Assembly: GCA_964633815.1 (NCBI GenBank)
Contig: CAZWHW010000001.1
Span: forward strand, 186,001-250,000
Length of the DNA stretch: 64,000 nucleotides
Direction: 5' to 3'
Source: CALKZN01 sp964633815
GTDB lineage: Bacteria > Pseudomonadota > Gammaproteobacteria > Arenicellales > Arenicellaceae
Of the stretch, positions 55,143 to 63,467 are shown piece by piece; position 1 is the first letter of the stretch, and each line of letters starts with the position of its first letter. The notes beneath the pieces are model-generated. The model saw only the letters and a program-made list of their open reading frames with translations, was not told the origin of the DNA and did not search any database. The position numbers and the translations under genes are program-made.

Positions 55143-55501
55143 TCAAATCACTCGTTAAACAACGCTAATCCTATATTAATTAACGTAATTATATCGCAGA
55201 ATAATGCCTGCAAATTTAAGAAGCTAATATTAGCATTTTCAATGCATACGAGATAGCTTCTTTACATTCAACATATAGAAAGTATTAAGACTGAATATTT
55301 GGTTAAATACTGCACTGCGATTTACTTTTTTCATGCACTTATGGCAAATTTGATAATGAACCAAGAGTTCTTAATGATAAGATCGAAGAAACTTTAAAAC
55401 TTTTTGTGTATCTTGATGGGTCTTAAAACAAATCAACAAAAAGTTTACGCGCAGCTATTCGCTTACCTAAACGCAGCTCATCAAAATACTAAAACACTAA
55501 A
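55143..55501. other. Intergenic stretch between trpB and the YdcF gene
   Basis: The 359 bases hold no convincing gene. A short plus-strand frame near 55345-55430 reads YGKFDNEPRVLNDKIEETLK before a stop, which looks protein-like but has no start codon or neighbours to support it; it may be a gene remnant. The promoters of the two divergent genes must lie here. Confidence 0.4.
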
Positions 55502-56290
55502 ATGGATCTAGTTTTAATTGCAAAAGCTCTTTCTTTATTGATCTATCCAGTGGGACTGATTTCAGTGCTACTGTTTTTGGCATTGCTCTATCGATTATTG
55601 CAAAAGCATTCACTGAGCATATTCTGTATCTCCTTAGCATTAGTGGCATTTTTATTTAGCTCTAATAACTATGTCGCTAAATCCTTGGTCACAAGTTTGG
55701 AGCAGCAATACCCACAATTAGACATTGAAAATACACCCAGTGCTGATGTCATTATTGTTTTAGGTGGCAGTCTAGCGCCACCCGCAACGCCCAGAAAATT
55801 TTCGCAATTCACTGGCCGATCAAACCGCTTTTGGTTAGCAGGAAAACTGTATTTAGCTGGCAAAGCCCAATACATTATTTTATCTGGAGGCAATGTCTTC
55901 CAACAAACGGGTTTACAATCTGAAGCTCATTATATTAGTGAAAAACTAATCGAAATGGGTGTTCCCGAAAAGGCTATCTTAATTGAACCCAATAGTCGTA
56001 CTACAGAGCAAAATGCACAACAGACCAAGACAGTTCTTGAAAGCGTTAAGGCAAAATCAGCATTATTAGTCACTTCTGCCATCCATATGCCACGCTCAAT
56101 GCAATTGTTTTCAACATTAGCATTGGACATAAAAATTTTCCCAACCCCTAGCGATTTGATTGTAAGCAATATACAGCAACCATTCATATTAACGATATTC
56201 CCTAACAGTGGCGCTATCAATCTGAACACCCAAGCATTGCATGAATATTATGGTATGGGCATAAACAGGTTAAAGCAGCTATTAAAATAG
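55502..56290 (+). CDS. YdcF/ElyC-family (DUF218) membrane protein
   Basis: A 262-residue protein with two N-terminal transmembrane helices (YPVGLISVLLFLALLYRLL and SIFCISLALVAFLFSSNNYV) and a periplasmic DUF218 domain: ADVIIVLGGS, YIILSGGNVF, EPNSRTTEQNAQQTK and LLVTSAIHMPRSM. E. coli ElyC and SanA of this family affect envelope integrity and lipid-carrier metabolism. The two-helix layout matches ElyC, but orthology is not certain. Confidence 0.85.
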   Translation: MDLVLIAKALSLLIYPVGLISVLLFLALLYRLLQKHSLSIFCISLALVAFLFSSNNYVAKSLVTSLEQQYPQLDIENTPSADVIIVLGGSLAPPATPRKFSQFTGRSNRFWLAGKLYLAGKAQYIILSGGNVFQQTGLQSEAHYISEKLIEMGVPEKAILIEPNSRTTEQNAQQTKTVLESVKAKSALLVTSAIHMPRSMQLFSTLALDIKIFPTPSDLIVSNIQQPFILTIFPNSGAINLNTQALHEYYGMGINRLKQLLK

Positions 56291-56297
56291 CTATCAA

Positions 56298-57026
56298 TTA
56301 ATCAGGTTTCTCCAACAAGCGAAATGCATGTATCTGCTTTGCTTGCAAACCCTGTGACACAATACAAGCAATGTAGGACGCCTGTTCATAATTGATGATG
56401 ACTTGCTGACCAAAAAATTCGCCATCTGGTACGGCAAACTCACTTTTTGAAAGATCTTCGCACACGGAATATTGTCGCAAAGGATAACTTAAACCCCTAC
56501 CAATGGCTTTGCCATACGCTTCTTTACGTGTCCAACATCGTAAAAACTCACTCATTGAACGATCCTGTAAATACTGTTCCTCTGGCGCAAAGCGGCGCTC
56601 AACAATTCGCGCAAACTCTCCATCGCGCATAGCATGTTCTACATCAACGCCAAGCTCACTTGATAAAGCAAAAGCAAATAAACCAAAACCATTGGTATCT
56701 GTAAAATTAAAAAATAATTGTTGCGGGTTTTCCTGCAAAGCAGGCTTGCCGTGCTCCCCAAAGACCATCTCAATTGATGCTTGTCGGCCAGCATAATGTC
56801 TTAATAGTTGATTTAAGTAGCCTCTACCAGCCACATAATGCCGTTGTCTTTGCAGACTTTTAATGCGATTAAATTTCTGGCGCTGATGTTGATTGAGTTC
56901 GGCTGTGAATTTTTTTTGTAACTCGTTATCAATCGATAAAGGCACCCACCATAAATGTATTTGTCCTGCCTCTAATGTTGGGCTAGCAATTTGTGCCGTT
57001 TCTTGTAGATCTAAGAATTCTGACAT
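56298..57026 (-). CDS. 4'-phosphopantetheinyl transferase (Sfp-type)
   Basis: A 242-residue enzyme of the Sfp/AcpT superfamily. The magnesium and CoA motifs are GVDVEHAMRD near residues 127-136 and FLRCWTRKEAYGKAIGRGLS near residues 163-182. It loads phosphopantetheine onto carrier proteins; the Sfp-sized form usually serves polyketide, peptide or fatty-acid carriers, none of which is seen here. It lies five bases after ilvA and is probably cotranscribed with it. Confidence 0.9.
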   Translation of the reverse strand: MSEFLDLQETAQIASPTLEAGQIHLWWVPLSIDNELQKKFTAELNQHQRQKFNRIKSLQRQRHYVAGRGYLNQLLRHYAGRQASIEMVFGEHGKPALQENPQQLFFNFTDTNGFGLFAFALSSELGVDVEHAMRDGEFARIVERRFAPEEQYLQDRSMSEFLRCWTRKEAYGKAIGRGLSYPLRQYSVCEDLSKSEFAVPDGEFFGQQVIINYEQASYIACIVSQGLQAKQIHAFRLLEKPD

Positions 57027-57031
57027 GCAAA

Positions 57032-58540
57032 CTAACTTAGAAACAACTCATAAGCAGGGTTAGCGGTTTCTTCAACATAGATATATCCAATTTCATCAAG
57101 AACTTGCACAAACCTTGCCCGCAATCCTTCCGGGACTTGTAGACCACACAATACCCGTCCAAAATCAGAACCATGATTGCGATAATGAAATAAGCTGATA
57201 TTCCATTCTTGGCCAAGGGTTTGTAGAAACGTCATCAATGCCCCTGGGCTTTCAGGAAAGCGGAAACGATAGACAACTTCATCAGCAACATTTTGTCCGC
57301 GACCTCCAACCATATGACGCAAATGCAGTTTCGCCATTTCATTGTCAGTCAAATCCAAAGTTTCATAACCTTGCTCACACAAAGACGTTATCAAATTATC
57401 TAATTGTTGCGCGTTTCGAATTTCAACGCCCACATAAATAACAGCTTCCTTAGCATCAGCATAACGATAATTAAACTCCGTGATATTCAACTTATCAATA
57501 GCCTGACAAAACTGCTTAAAACTGCCTGGCTGCTCAGGAATTTTCACTGCCAGAATTCCCTCACGACGTTCCGCAAATTCTGTTCGTTCCGACACGTGAC
57601 GTAAACGATCAAAGTTCATATTTGCGCCGGAAGCGGTCACCGCAATATTTTTATTCTTCCAATCATGTTCTTGACAATATTTTTTCAAACCCGCAAGACC
57701 AACCGCACCGGCAGGCTCCAGCACTGAGCGTGTATCTTCAAAAACGTCTTTAATCGCTGCACAAATTTCATCCGTGCTAACGGTAATCATATCATCAACA
57801 TATTCTTGGGCAAGACGAAAAGTCTCCACACCCACTTGTTTTACCGCGACTCCATCAGCAAAAATTCCGACTTTTTCAAGCACCACACACTCACCAGCTG
57901 CCAAAGATTGAGTCATGGCATCCGAGTCATCTGGCTCAACACCAATCACTTTAATACTGGGTTTTACAGCCTTGACATAAGCAGCAATGCCAGCCAGCAA
58001 ACCGCCTCCACCAACACAAACAAAAATCGCATCCAAGTCATCTAATTCATCAAGAATTTCTTTAGCGACCGTACCTTGACCAGCAATGACATCGGGTGAA
58101 TCAAACGGATGTATATAACTCAGTCCAAGATCATCTACCAACTCAACTGCCTTGATCGCAGCATCAGAATAGCTTGTGCCATGTAACACTGGCACAGCAC
58201 CCATAGCCTCAACCGCATCCACTTTGATTCTAGGAGTAGTTTCTGGCATGATAATGGTCGCAGGAATACCGAGATATTGAGCCGAATAAGCGACCCCTTG
58301 TGCGTGATTGCCAGCTGAAGCACAAATCACTCCTTTACTGCGCACATCCTTTGATAAATTTGCGATGCAATTGTAGGCACCTCGGATTTTGAATGAAAAT
58401 ACGGGTTGCAAATCTTCCCGCTTTAGCCAGATTTTATTCTGCACACGTTTTGAAATTTTTTCTGCAAACTCCAATGGGGTCTTTTTTGCTACATCATAAA
58501 CTGAAGCATTATTGATTTTTTCTAAATAATCCGTTGGCAT
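57032..58540 (-). CDS. ilvA: Threonine ammonia-lyase, biosynthetic
   Basis: A 502-residue PLP enzyme, first step of isoleucine synthesis. The PLP lysine lies in LQPVFSFKIRGAYNCIANLS near residues 42-61, the glycine loop is CVGGGGLLAGIAAYVKAVKP, and two C-terminal ACT-like domains (EREGILAVKIPEQPGSF and VYRFRFPESPGALMTFLQ, with the first starting near residue 328) give isoleucine feedback control. Length matches E. coli IlvA (514). Confidence 0.96.
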   Translation of the reverse strand: MPTDYLEKINNASVYDVAKKTPLEFAEKISKRVQNKIWLKREDLQPVFSFKIRGAYNCIANLSKDVRSKGVICASAGNHAQGVAYSAQYLGIPATIIMPETTPRIKVDAVEAMGAVPVLHGTSYSDAAIKAVELVDDLGLSYIHPFDSPDVIAGQGTVAKEILDELDDLDAIFVCVGGGGLLAGIAAYVKAVKPSIKVIGVEPDDSDAMTQSLAAGECVVLEKVGIFADGVAVKQVGVETFRLAQEYVDDMITVSTDEICAAIKDVFEDTRSVLEPAGAVGLAGLKKYCQEHDWKNKNIAVTASGANMNFDRLRHVSERTEFAERREGILAVKIPEQPGSFKQFCQAIDKLNITEFNYRYADAKEAVIYVGVEIRNAQQLDNLITSLCEQGYETLDLTDNEMAKLHLRHMVGGRGQNVADEVVYRFRFPESPGALMTFLQTLGQEWNISLFHYRNHGSDFGRVLCGLQVPEGLRARFVQVLDEIGYIYVEETANPAYELFLS

Positions 58541-58633
58541 AAAATATTATCGCAAGAGAACTTGAACTAATTGGGTCTTAAACACAGAGAATAGCTTAAA
58601 CTCTATTTTTTAATAACTATCTAGGAATATATA

Positions 58634-59311
58634 ATGGGTAAAAAATTAATTTTAATCGGAATTGTAGCAATATTAATTGCTGCTTTTTTCTTTTTTGGAC
58701 TTCACAACCATTTTAACTTGCAAACACTGCAAGAAAAACGTGGCGATCTAATTGATATATATAATCAAAACCCATTCTTAATTGGTGGCGGATTCTTTCT
58801 AGTCTACGTTGCTTTTGCTGCATTATCCTTACCCGCAGCCGCGATTTTAACGCTCGGCGCAGGTGCAGTCTTTGGCTTTTGGCAGGGACTAATTCTTGTC
58901 TCTTTTGCTAGTTCGATAGGTGCAACTTTGGCGTTTTTAATCGCACGTTATGTTTTGCGTGAAAGCATGGAAAAAAAATTCAGCTCACAATTAGAAAAAA
59001 TTAATGCTGGCGTTGAAAAAGACGGCTGGTTGTATTGTTTTAGTGCCAGACTAATTCCTGCGTTTCCTTTTTTCATTGTTAATATTGTGATGGCTCTGAC
59101 CAAACTAAAAACAATCACCTTTTATTGGTCAAGCCAACTTGGCATGCTTGCTGGAACAGCAGTTTTTGTAAATGCAGGAACACAAGTAAGTACAATTAGT
59201 CAAATTAGTGACATTCTTTCTCCAAAAATTATTGGCTCATTCGTTCTTTTGGCAATATTCCCAATCGTTGCGAAATTTATTATGTCGAAAATACGCAAGC
59301 CAGAAGAATAA
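58634..59311 (+). CDS. TVP38/TMEM64 (VTT) family membrane protein
   Basis: A 225-residue multi-pass protein of the DedA-like VTT superfamily: an N-terminal helix, then FLVYVAFAALSLPAAAILTL, GAGAVFGFWQGLILVSFASS and the RLIPAFPFFIVNIVMALTKL motif near residues 138-157. These proteins are lipid scramblase or transporter candidates. It is first in a unit with a mercuric-reductase-like oxidoreductase and a DUF547 gene, an association seen repeatedly in marine and environmental bacteria. Confidence 0.88.
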   Translation: MGKKLILIGIVAILIAAFFFFGLHNHFNLQTLQEKRGDLIDIYNQNPFLIGGGFFLVYVAFAALSLPAAAILTLGAGAVFGFWQGLILVSFASSIGATLAFLIARYVLRESMEKKFSSQLEKINAGVEKDGWLYCFSARLIPAFPFFIVNIVMALTKLKTITFYWSSQLGMLAGTAVFVNAGTQVSTISQISDILSPKIIGSFVLLAIFPIVAKFIMSKIRKPEE

Positions 59312-59360
59312 TCTAATGAAACAACTATCTAAAACCTTTCAATAAGAATCGAGAAATAAC

Positions 59361-60800
59361 ATGGGTAAAAAATATGAAGTGAACCTCGTCGTCATTGGCG
59401 GTGGCTCAGCGGGCCTAGTGAGCTCGTATATCGCAGCAGCTGTAAAAGCAAAAGTTGTCTTAATCGAACGTCATAAGATGGGCGGTGACTGCTTAAACAC
59501 AGGCTGTGTTCCTAGTAAAGCAATCTTGCGTTCCGCCAAGATAGCATCGTATATGAAACGTGCAGAAGAATTTGGCTTTAAAGCAGTCAAGCCAGTACCC
59601 GTTTTCAAAAATATTATGACGCGTGTTCACGATGTAATCAAAACCATTGAACCACATGATTCTATGGAGCGTTATACTAGTTTAGGTGTTGAATGCATCG
59701 CAGGCGAAGCAACGATTATATCACCGCATGAAGTACAAGTCGGTGACCGTATTATCACGACTAAAAGCATCATTATCGCCAGTGGCGCAAGACCTTTTGT
59801 ACCGCCTATTGAAGGTATTGAAAACATAGGCTACCTCACCTCTGATAACGTTTGGGACTTACAACATCAACCTAAGCGCCTAATCGTTTTAGGTGGTGGA
59901 CCGATTGGTTGTGAACTTAGCCAAGCTTTTGGCAAGCTAGGTAGTGAAGTCACTCAAGTTGAAATGATGCCGACCATCATGGGTCGCGAAGACGATGATG
60001 CCAAAGAAATTGTCATGGAATCCTTACAAAACTCAGGTGTTAATGTGCTAACCGAACACCGTGCATTGCGAGTTGAAACTGAAAAAGACCAAAAAGTATT
60101 AATTTGTGACAACAATGGCAAAGAAGTCCGTATCGAATTTGACGACATCTTAGTTGCAGTTGGCAGAAGACCCAACACCGAAGGGCTTGGGCTTGAAAAC
60201 TTAGGCATCAAACTGCGTAAAAATGGCACGATTGAAACTGACGACTATCTACGCACATCTGTGGAAAATATTTTTGCCTGTGGCGATGTCACAGGCCCTT
60301 ATCAATTCACTCACACCGCGGCACATCAAGCTTGGTATGTTGCAGTGAATTCCTTATTTGGCTTTATCAAAAAGTTCAAAGTGGATTATCGAGTAATCCC
60401 TTGGGCTACGTTTACCATGCCTGAAGTTGCTCGTGTTGGTTTAAATGAAACCGATGCAAAGGCTCAAAATATAGCCTACGAAGTGACCAAATATAAACTT
60501 GATGGTTTAGATCGAGCCCTCGCTGATGGCGAAGCACATGGTTTTGTGAAAGTGCTTACTCCTCCAGGCAAGGATAAAATTCTCGGCGTAACGATCGTTG
60601 GGCATCATGCCGGTGATTTAATTTCTGAATATGTGTTAGCAATGAAGTACGGCATGGGCTTGAATAAAATTCTTAATACTATTCATTTATACCCAAGTTT
60701 AGCTGAGGCTAACAAATACGCTGCTGGTCAATGGAAGCAAGCTAATAAACCTGAAGGCGTATTACGCTGGGTTGAAAAATTACACAATTGGAGACGCTAA
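59361..60800 (+). CDS. Mercuric-reductase-like FAD/NAD(P) disulfide oxidoreductase
   Basis: A 479-residue pyridine nucleotide-disulfide oxidoreductase. The redox-active disulfide is GGDCLNTGCVPSKA near residues 41-54; the FAD site VVIGGGSAGLVSSYIAA, the NAD(P) site VLGGGPIGCELSQAFGKLG and the dimer domain with HLYPSLAEANKYAAG near the end are all present. It has no N-terminal heavy-metal domain and lacks the paired C-terminal cysteines of true MerA, so mercury reduction is doubtful. Downstream of the TVP38 gene by 49 bases. Confidence 0.88.
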   Translation: MGKKYEVNLVVIGGGSAGLVSSYIAAAVKAKVVLIERHKMGGDCLNTGCVPSKAILRSAKIASYMKRAEEFGFKAVKPVPVFKNIMTRVHDVIKTIEPHDSMERYTSLGVECIAGEATIISPHEVQVGDRIITTKSIIIASGARPFVPPIEGIENIGYLTSDNVWDLQHQPKRLIVLGGGPIGCELSQAFGKLGSEVTQVEMMPTIMGREDDDAKEIVMESLQNSGVNVLTEHRALRVETEKDQKVLICDNNGKEVRIEFDDILVAVGRRPNTEGLGLENLGIKLRKNGTIETDDYLRTSVENIFACGDVTGPYQFTHTAAHQAWYVAVNSLFGFIKKFKVDYRVIPWATFTMPEVARVGLNETDAKAQNIAYEVTKYKLDGLDRALADGEAHGFVKVLTPPGKDKILGVTIVGHHAGDLISEYVLAMKYGMGLNKILNTIHLYPSLAEANKYAAGQWKQANKPEGVLRWVEKLHNWRR

Positions 60801-60807
60801 TAGAGTT

Positions 60808-61650
60808 ATGATTAAAAGAATAAATTTTTTTCTGTTATTGATTATTGGTCTTTGTATATCACTATCAGGACACACAGCGCCAGGATCTGACATTTTAATT
60901 CAGTGGCAAGAAAGCGATGAAACGAATACAGCGAAAATTGATCATAGTCAATGGCAAGCGGTTTTAGATAAATATCTCAAACCGCATGACAGCGACATTA
61001 ATAGATTCGATTACAACGCCTTGCAAGCAGATGGCGCCGACCAGTTAAATGACTATGTCGATTCCTTATTTGACATTAATCCACGGGAATACAATAAAAA
61101 AGAGCAGTTTGCCTATTGGGTCAATTTATACAATGCCGCAACTGTGGTGTTGATAATCGAAAACTATCCAGTTGAATCTATCACTAAAATCAAAGATAGC
61201 ATTCTTTCGTTTGGCCCTTGGGACAGACAATGGCTAGAAATTGGTGATGATGTATTAAGCTTAAATGATGTTGAGCATCGCATCCTCAGACCTATTTGGA
61301 AAGACAATAGAATACATTATGCTGTCAACTGCGCTAGCCTTAGCTGCCCCAATCTATCACCATTAGCTTTTACTAGCCAAAATACGGAAACTCAGCTGAA
61401 AAACCTAGCTAGTGGCTATATCAACCATCCGCGAGGCGTTAGCGTAATCAATAATCGCTTACACGTATCCAGCATTTACGATTGGTATAAAGGTGACTTT
61501 GGCAACAATAATCAAGATTTACTTGAGCATTTTTTACAATATGCTGACCGTGATTTAAAAAGCCAATTACTCAAGCTAAAAAATCTTTCGTACAAGGATG
61601 ATTACGATTGGCAGCTAAACGACTTAACTCAAAAACTCGATAAATTTTAA
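60808..61650 (+). CDS. Secreted DUF547-domain protein (second copy)
   Basis: About 280 residues. A signal peptide (IKRINFFLLLIIGLCISLSG) precedes a DUF547 domain with FAYWVNLYNAATVVLIIENY and HYAVNCASLSCPNLSPLAFT, the same N-C-x5-CP pattern as the copy at 22485-23261. The ATG at 60808 lies seven bases after the oxidoreductase stop; an earlier start would overlap it. It completes the TVP38 / oxidoreductase / DUF547 unit. Function unknown. Confidence 0.87.
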   Translation: MIKRINFFLLLIIGLCISLSGHTAPGSDILIQWQESDETNTAKIDHSQWQAVLDKYLKPHDSDINRFDYNALQADGADQLNDYVDSLFDINPREYNKKEQFAYWVNLYNAATVVLIIENYPVESITKIKDSILSFGPWDRQWLEIGDDVLSLNDVEHRILRPIWKDNRIHYAVNCASLSCPNLSPLAFTSQNTETQLKNLASGYINHPRGVSVINNRLHVSSIYDWYKGDFGNNNQDLLEHFLQYADRDLKSQLLKLKNLSYKDDYDWQLNDLTQKLDKF

Positions 61651-61654
61651 TTAT

Positions 61655-62488
61655 TTAGATTTTAATTGTTTCGGCGAAGTGATTCACCGGCCCAGAGCCG
61701 CTACCAACTTGCAATTGGTCAGCGGCTTGAATTGCAGATTGAGTATATTCTTTAGCTAGCTTGGTCGCTACAGCCAAAGATTTTCCTTGAGCTAAAAATG
61801 CGCACAGCGCTGAAGACAAAGTGCAGCCAGTCCCATGTGTGTTACTACTGGCAATCCTTGGCGAAGAAAACCATTCTACGTCACCATCTGCACTAAACAA
61901 TAAATCACTACTTTGCTCATCCTGCAAATGACCACCTTTTAGTAATACCGCATCTGAGCCTAAACAAATCAACTTTTCAGCACAATCTAACATGTCGGCT
62001 TGATTGGCAAGAGGAGCTAAGCCAGACAAAATAGCCGCCTCATAAAGATTCGGCGTAATGACGGTTGCCTGAGGAATTAGTTCTTTTTTTAAGACATCAA
62101 TTGCTACTTCTGTTAAGAGTTGATCGCCACTAGTAGCAACCATAACGGGGTCTAAGACCACTGTTTGTAGATCATACTGCTTGATTTTTTCCGACACTAA
62201 TTGAATCACTGACGATTGACTCAACATGCCAATTTTCAACGCAGAACAATCAATATCAGACAACACTGCGTCTATCTGAGCTTCAATAATATCTAAAGGC
62301 ACATCATGAATTGCATTTACTCCCAAAGTATTTTGCGCAGTAATAGCCGTAATAACACTCGCTGCATATACGCCATTCGCTGACATCGCTTTAATGTCCG
62401 CCTGTATGCCAGCGCCACCGCCTGAATCAGAACCTGCGATGGTCAGAACATTAGGAATATTGAGCAATTTCTTACTAGCTAACTTCAT
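61655..62488 (-). CDS. thiD: Hydroxymethylpyrimidine/phosphomethylpyrimidine kinase
   Basis: A 277-residue ribokinase-fold kinase of thiamine synthesis. The N-terminal [20 protein letters not shown], the [15 protein letters not shown] motif near residues 114-128 and the C-terminal [20 protein letters not shown] are ThiD signatures. It phosphorylates HMP and HMP-P. Its only neighbour of thiamine interest in the window is the distant yjbQ. It converges on the DUF547 gene and diverges from rpiA. Confidence 0.95.
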   Translation of the reverse strand: MKLASKKLLNIPNVLTIAGSDSGGGAGIQADIKAMSANGVYAASVITAITAQNTLGVNAIHDVPLDIIEAQIDAVLSDIDCSALKIGMLSQSSVIQLVSEKIKQYDLQTVVLDPVMVATSGDQLLTEVAIDVLKKELIPQATVITPNLYEAAILSGLAPLANQADMLDCAEKLICLGSDAVLLKGGHLQDEQSSDLLFSADGDVEWFSSPRIASSNTHGTGCTLSSALCAFLAQGKSLAVATKLAKEYTQSAIQAADQLQVGSGSGPVNHFAETIKI

Positions 62489-62560
62489 CTGTGCATTATA
62501 TCGGCTATAATTCGCAAAAACTAATCACGCTCATCTGGGCAATAACTACGGTTCCAAATC

Positions 62561-63214
62561 ATGTCAGAACATAAAAAACAACGTGTTGCTGAAGCTGCAA
62601 TTGAATATATTGAATGGGACTGGATCATTGGTGTAGGCACTGGCTCAACCGCCAATTGTTTTATTGATGAACTTGCCAAACTCAAAAATAAAATTGATGG
62701 TGCTGTTGCCAGCTCCGAAGCAAGTGCAAAACGATTGAGTGAGCATGGCATTAAAGTTTTTGACTTAAACCAAGTAGGCGAGCTGCCAATTTATGTTGAT
62801 GGTGCTGATGAAGCCACCGAACATTTACACCTAATCAAAGGTGGTGGCGCCGCCTTAACCCGTGAAAAAATCGTCGCGGCTGCAAGTGATAAGTTTATCT
62901 GTATCGCGGATGACTCAAAATTAGTCGACACGCTTGGCGCATTCCCATTACCTATTGAAGTCATCCCAATGGCCCAATCTTATATTGGCCGTGAACTTGT
63001 CAAACTGGGTGGTCGTCCCGTGCTTCGCGAAGGGGTCATCACTGATAACGGTAACATCATCATTGACGTACATGATCTGACAATTCTAAATCCCGTCGAG
63101 CTAGAAATAAAAATCAATAGCTTCGCTGGTGTTGTCACTAACGGCATTTTTGCAGAACGCCCAACAGATGTTTTATTACTTGCAGGGGATTCTGAAGTCA
63201 AAATACTTACTTAA
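62561..63214 (+). CDS. rpiA: Ribose-5-phosphate isomerase A
   Basis: A 217-residue enzyme interconverting ribose-5-phosphate and ribulose-5-phosphate. Motifs: [17 protein letters not shown] near residues 22-38, [20 protein letters not shown] near residues 77-96 with the catalytic glutamate region, and GGRPVLREG later. ilvA and rpiA are neighbours in many gammaproteobacteria; here four genes lie between them. Confidence 0.96.
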   Translation: MSEHKKQRVAEAAIEYIEWDWIIGVGTGSTANCFIDELAKLKNKIDGAVASSEASAKRLSEHGIKVFDLNQVGELPIYVDGADEATEHLHLIKGGGAALTREKIVAAASDKFICIADDSKLVDTLGAFPLPIEVIPMAQSYIGRELVKLGGRPVLREGVITDNGNIIIDVHDLTILNPVELEIKINSFAGVVTNGIFAERPTDVLLLAGDSEVKILT

Positions 63215-63355
63215 ATGCTTTCGCTTTATTAAAAAGTACTTTCTAACTAGAGTACTGACAAAACATTCAAAAGTGAAAATTCAATAAAACACTAAGGAAA
63301 ATAACGCGTTTTCAGCTGATCTGTTTGAAGAAATTGACTTATCAAAGAGAATATA

Positions 63356-63367
63356 ATTGTCGACAAT
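63356..63367. promoter_or_regulatory. Palindrome 1 upstream of acnD (GntR/FadR-type site)
   Basis: ATTGTCGACAAT is a perfect 12-base palindrome. Its core TTGTCGACAA fits the T-N-G-T ... A-C-N-A pattern recognised by FadR-subfamily GntR regulators. It lies just upstream of the predicted -35 element of acnD. Confidence 0.6.
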
Positions 63368-63372
63368 TACTA

Positions 63373-63401
63373 TTGACATAAACAATATATACTCGTAAAT
63401 T
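63373..63401 (+). promoter_or_regulatory. Predicted sigma-70 promoter of acnD
   Basis: TTGACA (63373-63378) is followed 17 bases later by TAAATT (63396-63401). The -35 box is ideal and the -10 box moderate. The promoter lies between the two palindromes, about 67 bases before the start codon. Confidence 0.5.
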
Positions 63402-63412
63402 GGTTTTTTTGG

Positions 63413-63434
63413 CATAAATTGTTAACAATTTATG
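63413..63434. promoter_or_regulatory. Palindrome 2 upstream of acnD (GntR/FadR-type site)
   Basis: The 22 bases from CATAAATTGTT to AACAATTTATG form a perfect palindrome. The core TTGTTAACAA has the same T-N-G-T ... A-C-N-A layout as palindrome 1. Its centre is 62 bases downstream of the first, close to the expected transcription start, a position suited to repression. Confidence 0.65.
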
Positions 63435-63467
63435 TGTTTTTAAGGCATTCCAAAATTCTAACTCAGC

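Noticed and set aside
55345..55430. Short protein-like frame in the trpB upstream gap
   Set aside because: No start codon, no ribosome binding site and too short to assign; recorded only as a possible remnant.
59361..60800. True mercuric reductase
   Set aside because: No N-terminal heavy-metal domain, no paired C-terminal cysteines, and no mer genes nearby.
61655..62560. TPP riboswitch at thiD
   Set aside because: The gap to rpiA is only 72 bases and does not contain the conserved THI-box pattern.
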